Shown here: piece after piece, positions 47,236-58,284 of the stretch
Position numbering within the stretch: the first letter of the stretch is position 1
Layout of the letters: every line of letters starts with the position of its first letter
Origin: Cynocephalus volans
Lineage: Eukaryota; Chordata; Mammalia; Dermoptera; Cynocephalidae
Direction: 5' to 3'
NCBI RefSeq assembly: GCF_027409185.1
Contig: NC_084464.1
Coordinates: 45,607,095-45,671,094 of the forward strand
DNA: 64,000 nucleotides
Notes under the pieces: generated by a model
What the model was told of the DNA's origin: nothing
Database searches by the model: none
Seen by the model: the letters and a program-made list of their open reading frames with translations, nothing else
Made by a program: the position numbers and the translations under genes

Positions 47236-48038
47236 CTGGCAGAGAACAGGGACGTCAGGAGCTCGCGCATCCCCTTCCCCAGCGCCCCCAGCCCTTCCCG
47301 CTTCCCCCTGGCGGCGGGAAGAAGGAGGGAGGGAAAAGCAAGCACGTCCTCTGATCCAGGCCCAGACAGAAAAAAACAAAACGTGGAGCATTTCATTTCA
47401 TTCAAAATGAAAAGGGCTGTGTTAAGTCCCGGGGGAGCGTGTGTGATCTACAACTGCTGCCTTTATAGAAGAGAAGCACACCGATGAGAATGTTTCCACG
47501 GCCTTTAACCACCGAATACTAATATAGGCCTCTTTGAGAAGGAGCCACCTGGGGGTCCTGAGACCTGAGGGTCCTAAGATTAGAGCACAGAGGCTGGTGG
47601 GGTTGCCCAACCTGAGAGCACCCGAGGAGACCCGGCCAGAGAAGACAGGGGATCACCCAGGTCACACAGCAAGACCAGGGCCTGGATCCTCTCTCTTCAA
47701 GTCCACAGCGTCCCCGTCACTGACAGCCACAGCTGCCCTCCTCCACATGCTCCATGGGACTCACCAACTCTGCTCTCAGCCTAGGACACGCGCCCCAGCG
47801 TGGGCAGGCTGGCAGTGAATAATGCCCCCTCCGTCCTCCCAGTGCCCCTCTGCAGCACTGACTGTTCTGTACACAGTTGACTGAGCTGCCTGGGATGGGC
47901 CAGAGGCCCAAAAGCCCAACAGGGCCCACAATGAATGGTCGTGGTGAGCTTCCTGTCCATGGAAGGATCCCAGTGGAAGCCAAATGACTGTCAGAGCTGC
48001 AGGAGAAATGCCGGCCTTGGCCGGGGGGTTGGCCTACA

Positions 48039-48250
48039 GCAGGGTTTCTCTACCTGGCACTATTGACACTTGGGGCTGGATATTCTTTGGGGGAGGGCTG
48101 TCTTGTACATTGCATGATGTTGAGCAGCACCCCAGCCTCTGCCACCAGATGCCAGTAGCACCAACCCCCCAATTGTGACAACCAAAAATGTCTCCAGGTA
48201 TTGCCAAGTGTCTCTTGGGTGGCAAAATCACCCATAGATGAAAACCACTG
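48039..48250 (-). repeat. MER5A, full-length reverse copy
   Basis: Starts cagggtttctctacctggca and ends gatgaaaaccactg, the two terminal inverted repeats. The interior reads tgccagtagcaccaaccccc, caattgtgacaaccaaaaat and gtctccaggtattgccaagt. Confidence 0.85.
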
Positions 48251-48284
48251 TTCTAAAAGCTTCTCTAATATCCCAGAGAGAAGA

Positions 48285-48475
48285 GGTACTTGTCAGGCAA
48301 GTCCTGGATTCAAATCCCAGCTCTGCCGCTTACAGCACTATAAATCACAATCTCTCTAAGCTTCAATGTATCCATCTACTAAATGTGGATAAGAGTATAT
48401 CGCAGAGTTGCGGAGAAGCTAAATGAGATATCTATTGGTGTGGCATTTGTAGGCACCAAAAAGGCATAGTTACTG
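48285..48475 (+). repeat. MIR SINE
   Basis: Contains ctggattcaaatcccagctc, tgccgcttacagcactataa, atctactaaatgtggataag and agagttgcggagaagctaaa. Confidence 0.8.
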
Positions 48476-49389
48476 GAATTTTGTGTTTATTATGGCTTGG
48501 GGTTGAGGGGGTGGTGTGGAAATTTCCACTGCCTGTGCTCTCTGCCTCAGGGTGAAGAGGGGACACTGCTGTGTGACTGAGCAAGTCTCTCCCCTTCTCA
48601 GGCCTCAGTCCCTTGGAAAGTTTGATGGAGGGGCAGATGTCTGCGGTCCCTTCCAGCTCCGTCAACACTGGACTCTATTGAATGCAGTGAGGGCAGGGAA
48701 GGAGGAAAGCCCTGGGAGCCTGCCTCCCCCAAGGTGAGGACCGCAGGGTCCCTGCCAAATCAGGCCACTAATGGGAACTTCACACCTCATTCCCTGTGAG
48801 GTTCTGGCCAGAGTAGTTTGTTCCTGCTCAGGGTGACTGTGGGTTCTGCCCCGAGAGGAGGGGATTCAGGGCAGGGCAGGCCCAACCCCAAGGCTGTTCC
48901 AGGGACTGCCAGACCCAAGCAGGCTCTGCAGGGAGACCCCAGCCCTTCACATAGCACTCTTTCTTATAGCGTTCTGGCAGCTCCCAGACCCCTTCTGGCA
49001 GAGGACTCTCTCCAGGCATGGCCAGGCCCTCATTTCTGTCCCAGATGGGAAAAGGGATAGGATTATATAGGGTGAAGCACAGACCTTGGTAGATGAGCCT
49101 CCTGTGCGTGCCACACCCCCCACACACACCCAAAAATATCTGGAAGGAAGGAAGAAAGGTCTTGAATCTGGATTCGAATTCTGCTGTGCAGAGTGTGGCT
49201 TGAAAGGCCTCCCAGCCCAGAACCTCAGAATACAAGAGGCTGTGGGGCCAAGGAAGAGGAAAGAAAAGATATGGTGAGACGAGGGGAAGGAAGCAGAGGA
49301 GGGACAGGAGAAGGGGCGGTCTGGGATGATGCTGACAGGTGGGGGTGGGGGGAGTGTGGTGGTCCCGCCTTCCGGGCCCACTGACCTAC

Positions 49390-49544
49390 CTCGCACGGAC
49401 ATCCTCTTGGGGAGGATAGTGACAGCACCCTCAGCCACCTCCTCCAGGTGCAGCACGGGTGCAATCTTGGAGCCCCAGCTGTCAGAGCCCATCCAGAAGA
49501 AGTGGCCTGTCTGGTTGGCCCTTCGTGCTGCCTCCAGCACACGC
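49390..49544 (-). CDS. GRM4: GRM4 coding exon B (about residues 291-343), glutamate pocket
   Basis: 155-bp exon. The acceptor is cacag before 49544 and the donor gtaggt starts at 49389. It completes the split Arg codon (AG|G) and ends with the first base of a Gly codon. The protein reads [20 protein letters not shown], continues [19 protein letters not shown], and ends [13 protein letters not shown]. The NQT sequon is N301. D312, S313 and K317, which contact the alpha-carboxylate/amino and gamma groups of glutamate in group III receptors, are all present. The intron on its upstream side begins with a degenerate GC-rich tandem repeat within 20 bp of the acceptor. Confidence 0.97.
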
Positions 49545-49559
49545 CTGTGGGAACACACA

Positions 49560-50000
49560 CACCAGCCCAGCCTAGCTGTGGCTGTCCACACAACTGCTCC
49601 CACCCCTGGCCATACCTGCTTGTGGACCCACACCTGCCCCCTCACAGCCCATTCCTGTGCCCCAGGCTATGCCTGGACCCTCGACCCCTGACCCACATGA
49701 GCTCAGGGCCCACAGCTGCCCCAGCACCCATGCCCACACCCCCAGCTCCATGGTTCCCCTCTACCCTGGCCCACACTACCCATAGGCCCCCGGCTACCTC
49801 TCTCACCCATACTTGTCCTCCCAGCCCATGCCTGTCCCCGTGAGCCCATGCCTGCCTCCAGGCCCAGTGTGCTCCTCCAGGCCCATGTCTGTCCCTGCAA
49901 AGACCACACCTGTCTCCCCAGATGCACACCTGCCCCATGTCTGACTCAGGCCCCAGGAACTACATCTGCCCAGCCCCGTCCTCTCAGATTCATGCCTTCC
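49560..50000. repeat. Degenerate cccatgcctgtcc-type minisatellite
   Basis: Repeated variants of agcccatgcctgtccc, aggcccatgtctgtccc and acacctgcccc at irregular 20-35-bp spacing across about 440 bp. It starts 16 bp upstream (sense) of the exon B acceptor, so it includes the branch-point zone. Confidence 0.6.
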
Positions 50001-52049
50001 TGGCCATACACCCACACCCACATCCCTTAGCCCATCCTCACACTTATAGCCAACTTTACACACACACACACACGCACATACTCGCACCTCTCTACACCCT
50101 CACCCCCTGCACTTGTGCCCTTGCCAGCAGTGCCTTATCCATTCATCCCCTCTGTGCCAACAGCCCAGGTCCTTCAAAGAGATGCTCCCTATACCCTGCC
50201 CGGATGGATGAGGGGGTGGGGCCACCAGGGTGCACACCCACCTCCAGTGCCACTGTGACAGTGGTCTTAAACCAGGGACCCAAGAGCCCAGCACAGGACC
50301 CAGGATCCCACAGGAGGTGCTCAGTCAGTGTTTACTGGATTCATGAATTAAGGGGCCCCTCAAAGACATCTCTCCTTGAAGGGGAAAACAGGGACGAATG
50401 TGCATGCCACACAGGAGAGACTGGAGCAGAGCAAGTGAGAGGCTGTGATGTAGGAACACATCACAGTGTTCTGGGCCCTACCCATTGCTGAGGGCCAGGA
50501 CAGACTCCAGGGCTGGGGGTGGCTGCTGGGCCTATGCAGGAGGTAGTCCCTGGGGCAGGAGGGCCAGGGGCTTCCAGAGGGAAACAAATATATTTCTAGG
50601 CCCCAGAGCTTGAGTAGCCTGGTGTCCGCCATCATCCCAGCCTGCCCTCCCCATCATCTCTCCACATTTCCTGGCCCCCACCGGGTGCGGCCCCCACCTC
50701 AGATCACCACTAATGGTAGGTGGGGCTGCTCACAGAACCCACACCCACAGCCCTATTAATACCCACCTGCATCCGGCCAGCCCCAGATGTCCAGAACTCC
50801 CAACCCTCCAACCCTGCAAAGTCACCCGGGTTTATTTTTACTCCTGTTTGCTTCTGAAAATGCACATGGATTTCCAGAAATGACCCCCACCTCCCACCAC
50901 ACTTCCTACCCCTCCTCTAGGTGCCTCTTCTCAGGGACAAAGGAACCAACACCTTTATCCTCTCCTCCCAGCAGGTGGGTCCATCTGGACTGAAGGCATC
51001 TGCCAAGGCAGTAGGCCTGGGTGGGGTGCACAGCTCGGTGGTGTGTGGGAACTGAGTAGTGCCAGGCTTTGGGGTGGGCATGGGCGGCAGGAGTCAGGGA
51101 GCAGGGGCTGGTGGCTCAGAAGGGGCCCCTCCTGCCCCATTGGCATCAAGAACATCCAGAGCCAGAATTTAGGGGACCCATACTCCTTAAGGGGGTCAGG
51201 AGCTGCCTCTGTGCTCAGTTCAGAGGGTATCAGGATGGGGCTTGAGGCTCTCTCCAGCCCTGACCTTTTGCTGCCTGAGACACCACCTTAGAGTGGACCC
51301 TTTTGGCTCTTGAGACCTTAATGGTCTTCCCTCCTCCAGCCTTCCAGGGACCCAGCAATGTCCCTGGGGGGTTATCTGTTTTACTGCAGCTCAGAAGTCC
51401 AGGATGGGGTCTTTACCAAGTGAGAAAAAGAGTTTGAAAGAATGTGACTCAGGGTGGGTGCTGGAATAGGAGAGAGCTGCAGGGGAGGGGTGGGAGACAG
51501 GGCAGCCTTGGTTGGGCCAGCGAGTGGCCAGGTGTCTGAGGGAGGAGGCCTGAGGGCCACATCTGCTGTCTTGACCTCCTCTGTGAAGGCTGGGGCATGC
51601 CTCCCCCACCAGATTTCAGGCAGAGGCTGTGTGTCCTCCTCAGCCTGGGGCTCCCTGAGGACAGGCTGTGTCTGCCCCTCAGACTGGGGAATCTCTTGGC
51701 CTATCTTGGCCCTAACACCGGTTCTCAAGGAGCTAGGAGCAAACGAGGAAATGGAGGAAGGGAGGTAGGTTAGGAGGGGCACTTGAGGGACAACTATTAA
51801 GTACACCTGAGTTTCTGACCTGTGACCCAGGACCCAGGGGCAGACGTGAAGAGAGGGGCCGAACCAGAATTTCTGCACTACATGGCCCTGGCACCCAGAG
51901 TCCTCCTCCTCCCAGTCTGCAGATGTAGAAACTGAGGCCCAGGGAGGGAACCATACTGTCCACAGTGAGTGTATGCCCAAGCCAGGACTTGAACCACAGC
52001 CTAGACCTCTCGCCTGCACTCTGAACTAACAAAGAAAGGAGGGAGGGGC

Positions 52050-52310
52050 TGAGAGGTGGCTAACACTTACTGGGTACCTACTTCATGCCAGACCCTGCTC
52101 TAAGCCCCTTATGCACATTCCTACATTCAGTTCTCAAACACTATCAGGCAGCCATCATTAGCTCTTTTATTTTATTTTATTTTTGGCAACAAAGAGGTCC
52201 AGAGAGGTTAAGAAATTTGCCTGAAGTCACACCACTAATAGGTGGGAGAACAGGATTAGAACCTAGGTGGTCTGGCCCTAAGCCCGTGGCCTTAGCCCCT
52301 CCATTAAAGC
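52050..52310 (-). repeat. MIR SINE
   Basis: Reverse-orientation MIR: cttactgggtacctacttca, tgccagaccctgctctaagc, gaggtccagagaggttaaga and tgcctgaagtcacaccacta, with an internal (TTTTA)n tract. Confidence 0.85.
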
Positions 52311-52554
52311 ACCCTGCTTGTCATCCCTGGCAGGTGGAATGGATGCAGGAAACAGAGAGGGGATTGAGAAGGGGTGCCCTATTAGCAGTAGCCTGATTCC
52401 TAGCCTGTGGGGTATCCCCACTCACCCACCCATACCTCTCTGGATCCCAGGGTGGGGTCAGGCTTGCCTGGGAAGTCTCCAGCAGGACAGGACCTGAGGC
52501 TCTCCCCATAACTGCCTGGCTCCCAGTGCCCACCCAGATGCTGCCTGCCCTCAC

Positions 52555-52690
52555 CTGATGTCATCCTCGTTGGCAAAAATGATGACTGCCCTGGCATTTG
52601 AGGTCTCCAGGAGGCGCCGGATGATCTTGTCAAACTCACCCGTCTTGGGCTCTCGTGGTATCTTCACTGACTGGGCGATACACACGCCCC
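52555..52690 (-). CDS. GRM4: GRM4 coding exon A (about residues 246-291), ligand-binding domain
   Basis: 136-bp exon. Acceptor AG lies at 52692-52691 and donor GT at 52554-52553 (gtgagg context). It starts with the last two bases of a Gly codon and ends with AG, the first two bases of an Arg codon. It reads [15 protein letters not shown], then a helix with KIIRRLLE, then [14 protein letters not shown]. In mGlu4 numbering the last stretch holds N286, a residue in the glutamate pocket, followed by E287. This is lobe 2 of the extracellular Venus-flytrap domain. One substitution against the human protein as I remember it is Thr for Ala in EPKTGEF. It is the most upstream exon in the window; the previous exon lies beyond 64000, so the intron before it exceeds 11.3 kb. 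Confidence 0.97.
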
Positions 52691-52959
52691 CTGTGGGAGG
52701 GGCACTGGTCAGCCTGGGCAGGCAAGGAAGCCTGAGTCTCCCCACCATCCCCTCCAACACACACTCCAGAGAGAGCGGCTGGGTGCTGCCCAAGGTCCCC
52801 CAACCTGACTTTCAGCCTCCGGGTCCCAGTCTCAATATGGCCTGTGCAGTCAGAATCACTGCAGTGTCAGTCTTGGCTCCACTCAGCAGCTGGTGACCCT
52901 GGACACATCACTTAAGTACTCTGTGCCTCAGTTTCCCCACATAGCAGTCAGAGGCAGCA

Positions 52960-53225
52960 AGAGGCAAGAGGCAGTATAGCATCATGCTTAGGAGCCAGAA
53001 TGCCTGAGTTCAAATCTTGGCTCTGCCACTTACTGCTGTGTGACCTCAGGCTGGTTACTGACCCTCTCTGTGCCTCAGATACATCACCTATGAAGTGAAG
53101 GTAATAAGACTACTTACTTCACAAGGTTGTTATAAAATAAGTGAGTTAGCTCATATAAATACAATAATGTCTGGTACCTAGTAAGTGCTTAGTAAATGTT
53201 GGTTATTTTTATTGTAACCACCTCA
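52960..53225 (+). repeat. MIR SINE, full length
   Basis: Complete MIR order: gaggcagtatagcatcatgc, gagttcaaatcttggctctg, gtgtgacctcaggctggtta, acttacttcacaaggttgtt and agtaagtgcttagtaaatgt. It is among the best MIR copies in the window. Confidence 0.9.
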
Positions 53226-53750
53226 TATGGTTTCTTAGAGGATTAAATCTGAAAACGAGAGCCCAGCCCGGGCCATCAGTGCCCCCACACCCACACACAC
53301 ACCTCCTGGGGCTCCTGTCTCTGGGGCCCGTGCCCATCCACAGGCCTTCGGTAAGAGCAGCACGCGTGGCCGCTGACTGGAGCCATCCAGGATAGGATCA
53401 ATACACAGTGTTGCTGGGATTCACATCTAGGCTGTGTGGCCATCAGAATCCCTGGGAGCACTCTGTACTTCACCCAGCCAGTTCCCAGCCTCAGATGTGT
53501 CTCTCAAGTGCTGGCAGGGGACCGGTGTCATTCATTTATCTAAATCCCACCTGATCTAGTACCGAAGCATGTGTGGACCGCTGTGTACCATCCACTGCAT
53601 TTGGCAGATGAGGAAACTGAAGCTCAGAGAAGAGAAGTGGCTTGCCTAAAGCCTCATAGTCCCCTGGCCTACTGGGGTCTAGGGGCTGGGGACCCCTAGA
53701 AAATAAAACCCCTGAGCCCCTGGTGGCAGAGTCAGGGCTAGCTGACTAGC

Positions 53751-53778
53751 TAAGGTTAATCCTGAGGGATTAACCTTA
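53751..53778. promoter_or_regulatory. Perfect 12-bp inverted repeat with TAATCC and GTTAAT motifs
   Basis: Arms taaggttaatcc and ggattaacctta are perfect complements around a 4-nt TGAG loop. Each arm holds a TAATCC (OTX/CRX/PITX-type homeobox site) overlapping a GTTAAT (HNF1 half-site). A role in GRM4 regulation is inference only. Confidence 0.45.
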
Positions 53779-54989
53779 ATGAAGCCAGACCCTTTATCTA
53801 ACTGCTGCCCTCCTCTGGGTCCCCCTGAAAATAGGATCCTTTCCTGGCCCAGCCAATGCCTCAAACCAACCACCTTGGCTGGGCACCCAGCTGCCACCCC
53901 TGGGCACCCCTGGGCCTCCAAATGGCCACTTGGTCGGGGCTAGTACCATCTGAGCCTTCTGCACAAACTCGATGCCCTAGTACATCAGACACTTCTGTAC
54001 AGTGGCCTAAGCTTTAAGGGTCTCACTCATAGTGCGAGGGGGACATGACCCACCCACCAGCCCACAGGCAACATGCCAGCACCCAGTTCCACCCACGGAG
54101 GAGCCCCCACCCACGGGCAAGAGGTGGCAATAAGGGAGGCTGCCCCTAAAGGTGGTAACACTGAGCTGAGTCTTAGGGGGAGGGAGGTGTAAGCAGCCAG
54201 GTGGTGGGCATTCTGGGGAGAACAAGGTGCGTTCACTGGAAGGAGTGGCTGCTATGTGCCAGGCACCCTGCTGGGCCTGGGCCACAGATACCACACACAC
54301 GTGCACACGCGCATGCATGTGGACAACTCCTTGGGTCTCTCCTAAGACACCCAAGAAGCTCCAAGTGCCATAGAAGAGCATAGTTACCAGGAGCTTGTGG
54401 GGAAGGGAGAGAGGGAGCAAGGATCCTTGGGCAGGACTGGGGCCCCTTTCAGTCCTGGGTCCCAGAGAGAGCCAAGGGGAGGCAGCCTGCTGGCCACAGT
54501 GCTGGCCGTGCACTCATGGCAGCCGGGCAGGCACTCAGCTCCAGCTAAAACCTTCCATATGGTTTCTTTCCAGTTAGAAAGCGGGCCAATTGTGACATTT
54601 CTCCCCCCATCTGGGGAGACAGATGGACAAGAGGAAGAGGCTGGACTGGGAGGGGAGGGAAGGGGAGGATGAGCCACCTGGCTCCAGGAGGGAGGGTAGG
54701 CAGGGGATGTGAGTTAATTGCTCTCAAACAGGGAGAAAATGTTAGGTTAAGTAATATTTCTGAGTGATGCTCCTCTAAGAGGATGAGTGTGATGGTCCTA
54801 CCTGGCACGTCAGGATATATCTTGCAAGCTTTGCTTCACTGGTTAAAGAAGGATTAGGTGACCACAGCTCATCCCCAAGAATGTGAATGAATCACAAGGT
54901 ACCTGAGATGCAAGTGTGATCCAAGAAGGATTTGCTATTCTTGCACACACAAGAGATGGGGGGACTGGAGGGGAGCTGGGGTGTTATGC

Positions 54990-55225
54990 AGAGCTCAATA
55001 ATACTAATGAATATTTATGGAGTATCCAATGCATGTTCAATATTACTCTGCAAATTTTACATGAATTCACTCATCAGAGGTCAGTATCATCATCACATCT
55101 CCAATTAATAGATGAGGAAACTGAGGCACAAAGTGGTGAAGTGGCTTTCCCAAGGTCATGAAGATAGTGAGGGGCAGACCGGGGATCGAACTCAGGCCAT
55201 CTGGCTCCAGCAGCCACCTTTCAGC
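54990..55225 (-). repeat. MIR SINE
   Basis: Reverse-orientation MIR: tgaattcactcatcagaggt, attaatagatgaggaaactg, aggcacaaagtggtgaagtg and tttcccaaggtcatgaagat. Confidence 0.85.
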
Positions 55226-55509
55226 CAGTCATGTGGGGAAGGGATTGTATTGTGGAGTCAGAGGACCCTGTGGGGCCATGAGCATGTCTGGGGCAGAGCA
55301 CCTGCCCTGGGGTGAGTGCCCTCTGGTGTCACTGCCCCCAGGGTGAGAAACCAAGTGTCCACAGGTCCCTTTGCTTCACTGTCCAACTGTCAGCATGGCT
55401 GCTCAGGGGAGTGGGGGACAGAGGCTGTCTCCTGGGGTGACACAAGCTCCTGATGGTGGTGTAGCCTCTGCCTCAACTGCTCTCCTGGCTCCCTGTTGCA
55501 GCCAGAGAG

Positions 55510-55715
55510 GACTGGAGTGGCCCAAGAGGGACCAGCATTTACTAAGCACCCACTGCATGCCTGGCACCATGCTCGGCCCAATCTCAATGAATCCTCACAT
55601 TCCCCAGGTGCAGGTGCTAATATCCCCATCTTATAGATGAGGAAACTGAGGCTCAAATGTGCTAAATAGCCTGACCCAGGTCACATGCCAGTAAGCAGGT
55701 CTGCAATCCAGGTCT
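55510..55715 (-). repeat. MIR SINE
   Basis: Reverse-orientation MIR: ctaagcacccactgcatgcc, atcttatagatgaggaaact, gctaaatagcctgacccagg and tcacatgccagtaagcaggt. Confidence 0.85.
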
Positions 55716-56939
55716 GTGTCCAGAGCCTCCCTCAGGCGGAGAGGCCCCCATCTCCTGCAGCCCTCCCCAGCCCTGGAAAGTTCCCTCTCCTTGTCATCCC
55801 CTTCAGCTGCAAAACAATTACTCCACAGCATCCACCCAGAACAAAAGGGCAGTGCTTCAACGTCTCTGTTGTTTAGCTGGGGTGGTACACACACATGGTC
55901 ATGGGATGCACACACTAGCACATTCCAGCACACACAACCGCACACAGCCAACACTGCTACAGACCCCAAGTCACACACCAGAACTCTCAGCCCTCCCATG
56001 TCCGGCCCCTTCAGCCACAGCGCCATCACTGTGGCACCCACAGCTAACCCCCCCCAACCCCCCGAGTGTCCTCTTCAAACCTCTCCACCAGGTAAGGCAC
56101 TTCTCTCCCTCCCTACGCCCTTCCCCCAGTCTCTCTCGTTGAATAAAATAAAAACCCATGAGTCCATACTGATAGTAAGTTCAATCAAATTAAAGCCCAC
56201 AAAGCCCTCAGGGAACAGCTACTTCCTATCTTAGGGCAGAGGCTGGAGCCTCCAGGTTCCAGGCACAAGATCACAAGTGGCAGAGGAGACCTGGAGGAGT
56301 CTGGGGTTCCCCATTTCCCCAGGCTCTCCTGGTTCTCCCTGGCAACCCCCTTGCACTACTCCCCAGTCCCTGTCCAGCCTCCTGCTAGTACCACAGCCAT
56401 CCAGCTCTCGATAAGCACCCCACTGCCTCATGCAGCTGCAAACTCTGCCATCCCAGGCTAGCCAATGCCTCTCTCCTCATTGGGCCAGGAAGCCACAGCC
56501 ACTTGCCAAGAACATCTGAGCACATGGAGGCTGTAGGGACCTCAAGACCTCCTGGCCCAAGCTGGATAGAGAACAAAAAGACCGAGGCCAGGAGCGGCAA
56601 TGCCAGGAGCTGCTGTGTGCTGCTGGGGCAGAGCCCACCTCCAGATGAGGCTCTCACCGCCACCACACTGGGAGGTTCAGAATCCCGGCCAGCCCTCGAC
56701 TGCTTCCCCACAGGAACCTCCGACCCCAGCCCACCCCCCACCAGAGCCCACCCCAGCTCCACACCCTCCCCTCTCCCTGCACTGTCCCACCCGTCAAAGC
56801 TGACTTGTCCTTGATGCCATCCCTCAGGGCTCTGCCTCTGCTGCAATCAAGCTGGACATCCAATCAAGGAATGTCAGTTAGAACACTTTGGAGAAACACG
56901 TGGCGATGTCTAGCAAAGCTGAATATGCCTGCAAGCTAG

Positions 56940-57290
56940 CATTTCCCTTCCACACATTCCAAGGAAACTCCAGCACGTGGCGCTGGGATTCACTCAGAGA
57001 CGTTCACCACGGTGTGATTTGAAACTGCGAAAAAATGGAAACAACCTAAATATTTTACTATGAGAGAATAGACAAACTATGTTATATTCGTTCAATGGAA
57101 TATTATGTAGTTAAGATTAATAAAACAGCTCTTGTGTATCAACATGACAAATCCTGAAAACACAAAATTGACTGAAAAAGCCAGTCGTAGCATGATCTGT
57201 CCCATTTATGTAAAATTTAAAGACCACATGTAATATTTACTATTTATGGAAACATACATACATTTGCATATGAGTAAAAGCTGCACGAAG
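56940..57290 (+). repeat. L1M LINE 3' fragment
   Basis: Typical old L1 3'-end text: aaaaatggaaacaacctaaa, ttcaatggaatattatgtag, atgatctgtcccatttatgt. More L1-like sequence follows at 57400-57560 after an L2-like tail. Confidence 0.7.
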
Positions 57291-57299
57291 GCTTGAGAT

Positions 57300-57395
57300 T
57301 TTGCCTGTTGTATTTATTGAATTCTCCCCAATGTCCAGAACACTGCTTGGCACACAGTAGGTGCTCAAAAAGTGTTTGTTGAATGACTAAACTAA
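57300..57395 (+). repeat. L2 3' tail
   Basis: Reads cagaacactgcttggcacac, agtaggtgctcaaaaagtgt and ttgttgaatgac, the L2 terminus. Confidence 0.7.
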
Positions 57396-58284
57396 GCCAG
57401 AAGGAACCTGCCTGCCACTTTCAGAATTGTGGTTACCTCAAGGGAGGGAAGGACAGAAATAGGATTGAGGTGGGCTCCAGAGGGGAGCTCCCACTCAATC
57501 CACAGTGGTTTTTTCCTCAAAAAATAATGAGAATCAGAAGCAAGTATGACAATAGGTAAATACTTGGTCAATCTGGGCCCCAGAACTCAGGCTGGACAAA
57601 GCTTTCAGACATGGGTGTCAGCAAGGACACTCCAGCATTCACGGGGCACCGCCTGGTGGAGAACACACCAGAACGTGCCAGAGTGTCCCTCTGTCCATCT
57701 GTGATCCAGGGCCACACGGCCACTCCCAGCCCAGTGGCATCTGCAGCGCACCGGAGGGGAGACACTTGTGGAGCCTGCTGCCTGCCTTCCTCCACGCCTG
57801 CCTGGGGCTGCCCCTCCTCCCAGCCATCTGGCTCCTGAAATCCTATCTCCCCCTGAGGACAGGCTGTTACCTGGCCAGCCCTTCCCTAGCATGAGCTGGA
57901 ACCCTCCGCCTCCCCCAGGTTTCAGGCACCTGCCCTGACATGAACATGATACACACAGACTCCACTAGCGAAACTTGATACTGGCTTCCTGTTGTACTTT
58001 GTGGTCTCTATGCCCTTTCCATTTGTGGTCTGGTGACCTTTCCTGGTGTTCTCAGGTCCAGCTGATATATCTGGGTCATTGTCTACCTCCAACTCCCTCC
58101 CCAAGGCAGGGCCAGGTCTATGTGTCTGTTCATTCATTCATTCATTCATTCACTCTTTCTTTCTTTCTTTCGAAAAGTACCCTACTCAGTTTTTGGCATA
58201 GTCAGTCCTTAAAAAGCGATAGCAAGTAGGACCCTTTCCTCAGGGGCTCACAGTCTAGTAGGGAAGCAAGACCAGAAGGAAGAG

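Larger units (their letters stand above)
47236..49389 (-). other. GRM4: GRM4 intron between exons B and C (2.15 kb)
   Basis: Contains a short reverse MIR piece (47640-47700), MER5A in reverse (48039-48250), and MIRs 48285-48475 and 48540-48680. Otherwise it looks unique. No gene is seen. Confidence 0.85.
49545..52554 (-). other. GRM4: GRM4 intron between exons A and B (3.01 kb)
   Basis: Contains a degenerate GC-rich tandem region immediately before exon B (49560-50000), a (CA)n patch at 50057-50082, a reverse MIR piece at 51915-52010 and a longer reverse MIR at 52050-52310. No gene is seen. Confidence 0.85.

Noticed and set aside
49922..50491. 189-codon plus-strand open frame
   Set aside because: Built from the degenerate minisatellite and a CA repeat; Cys/His/Pro/Thr-rich artefact.
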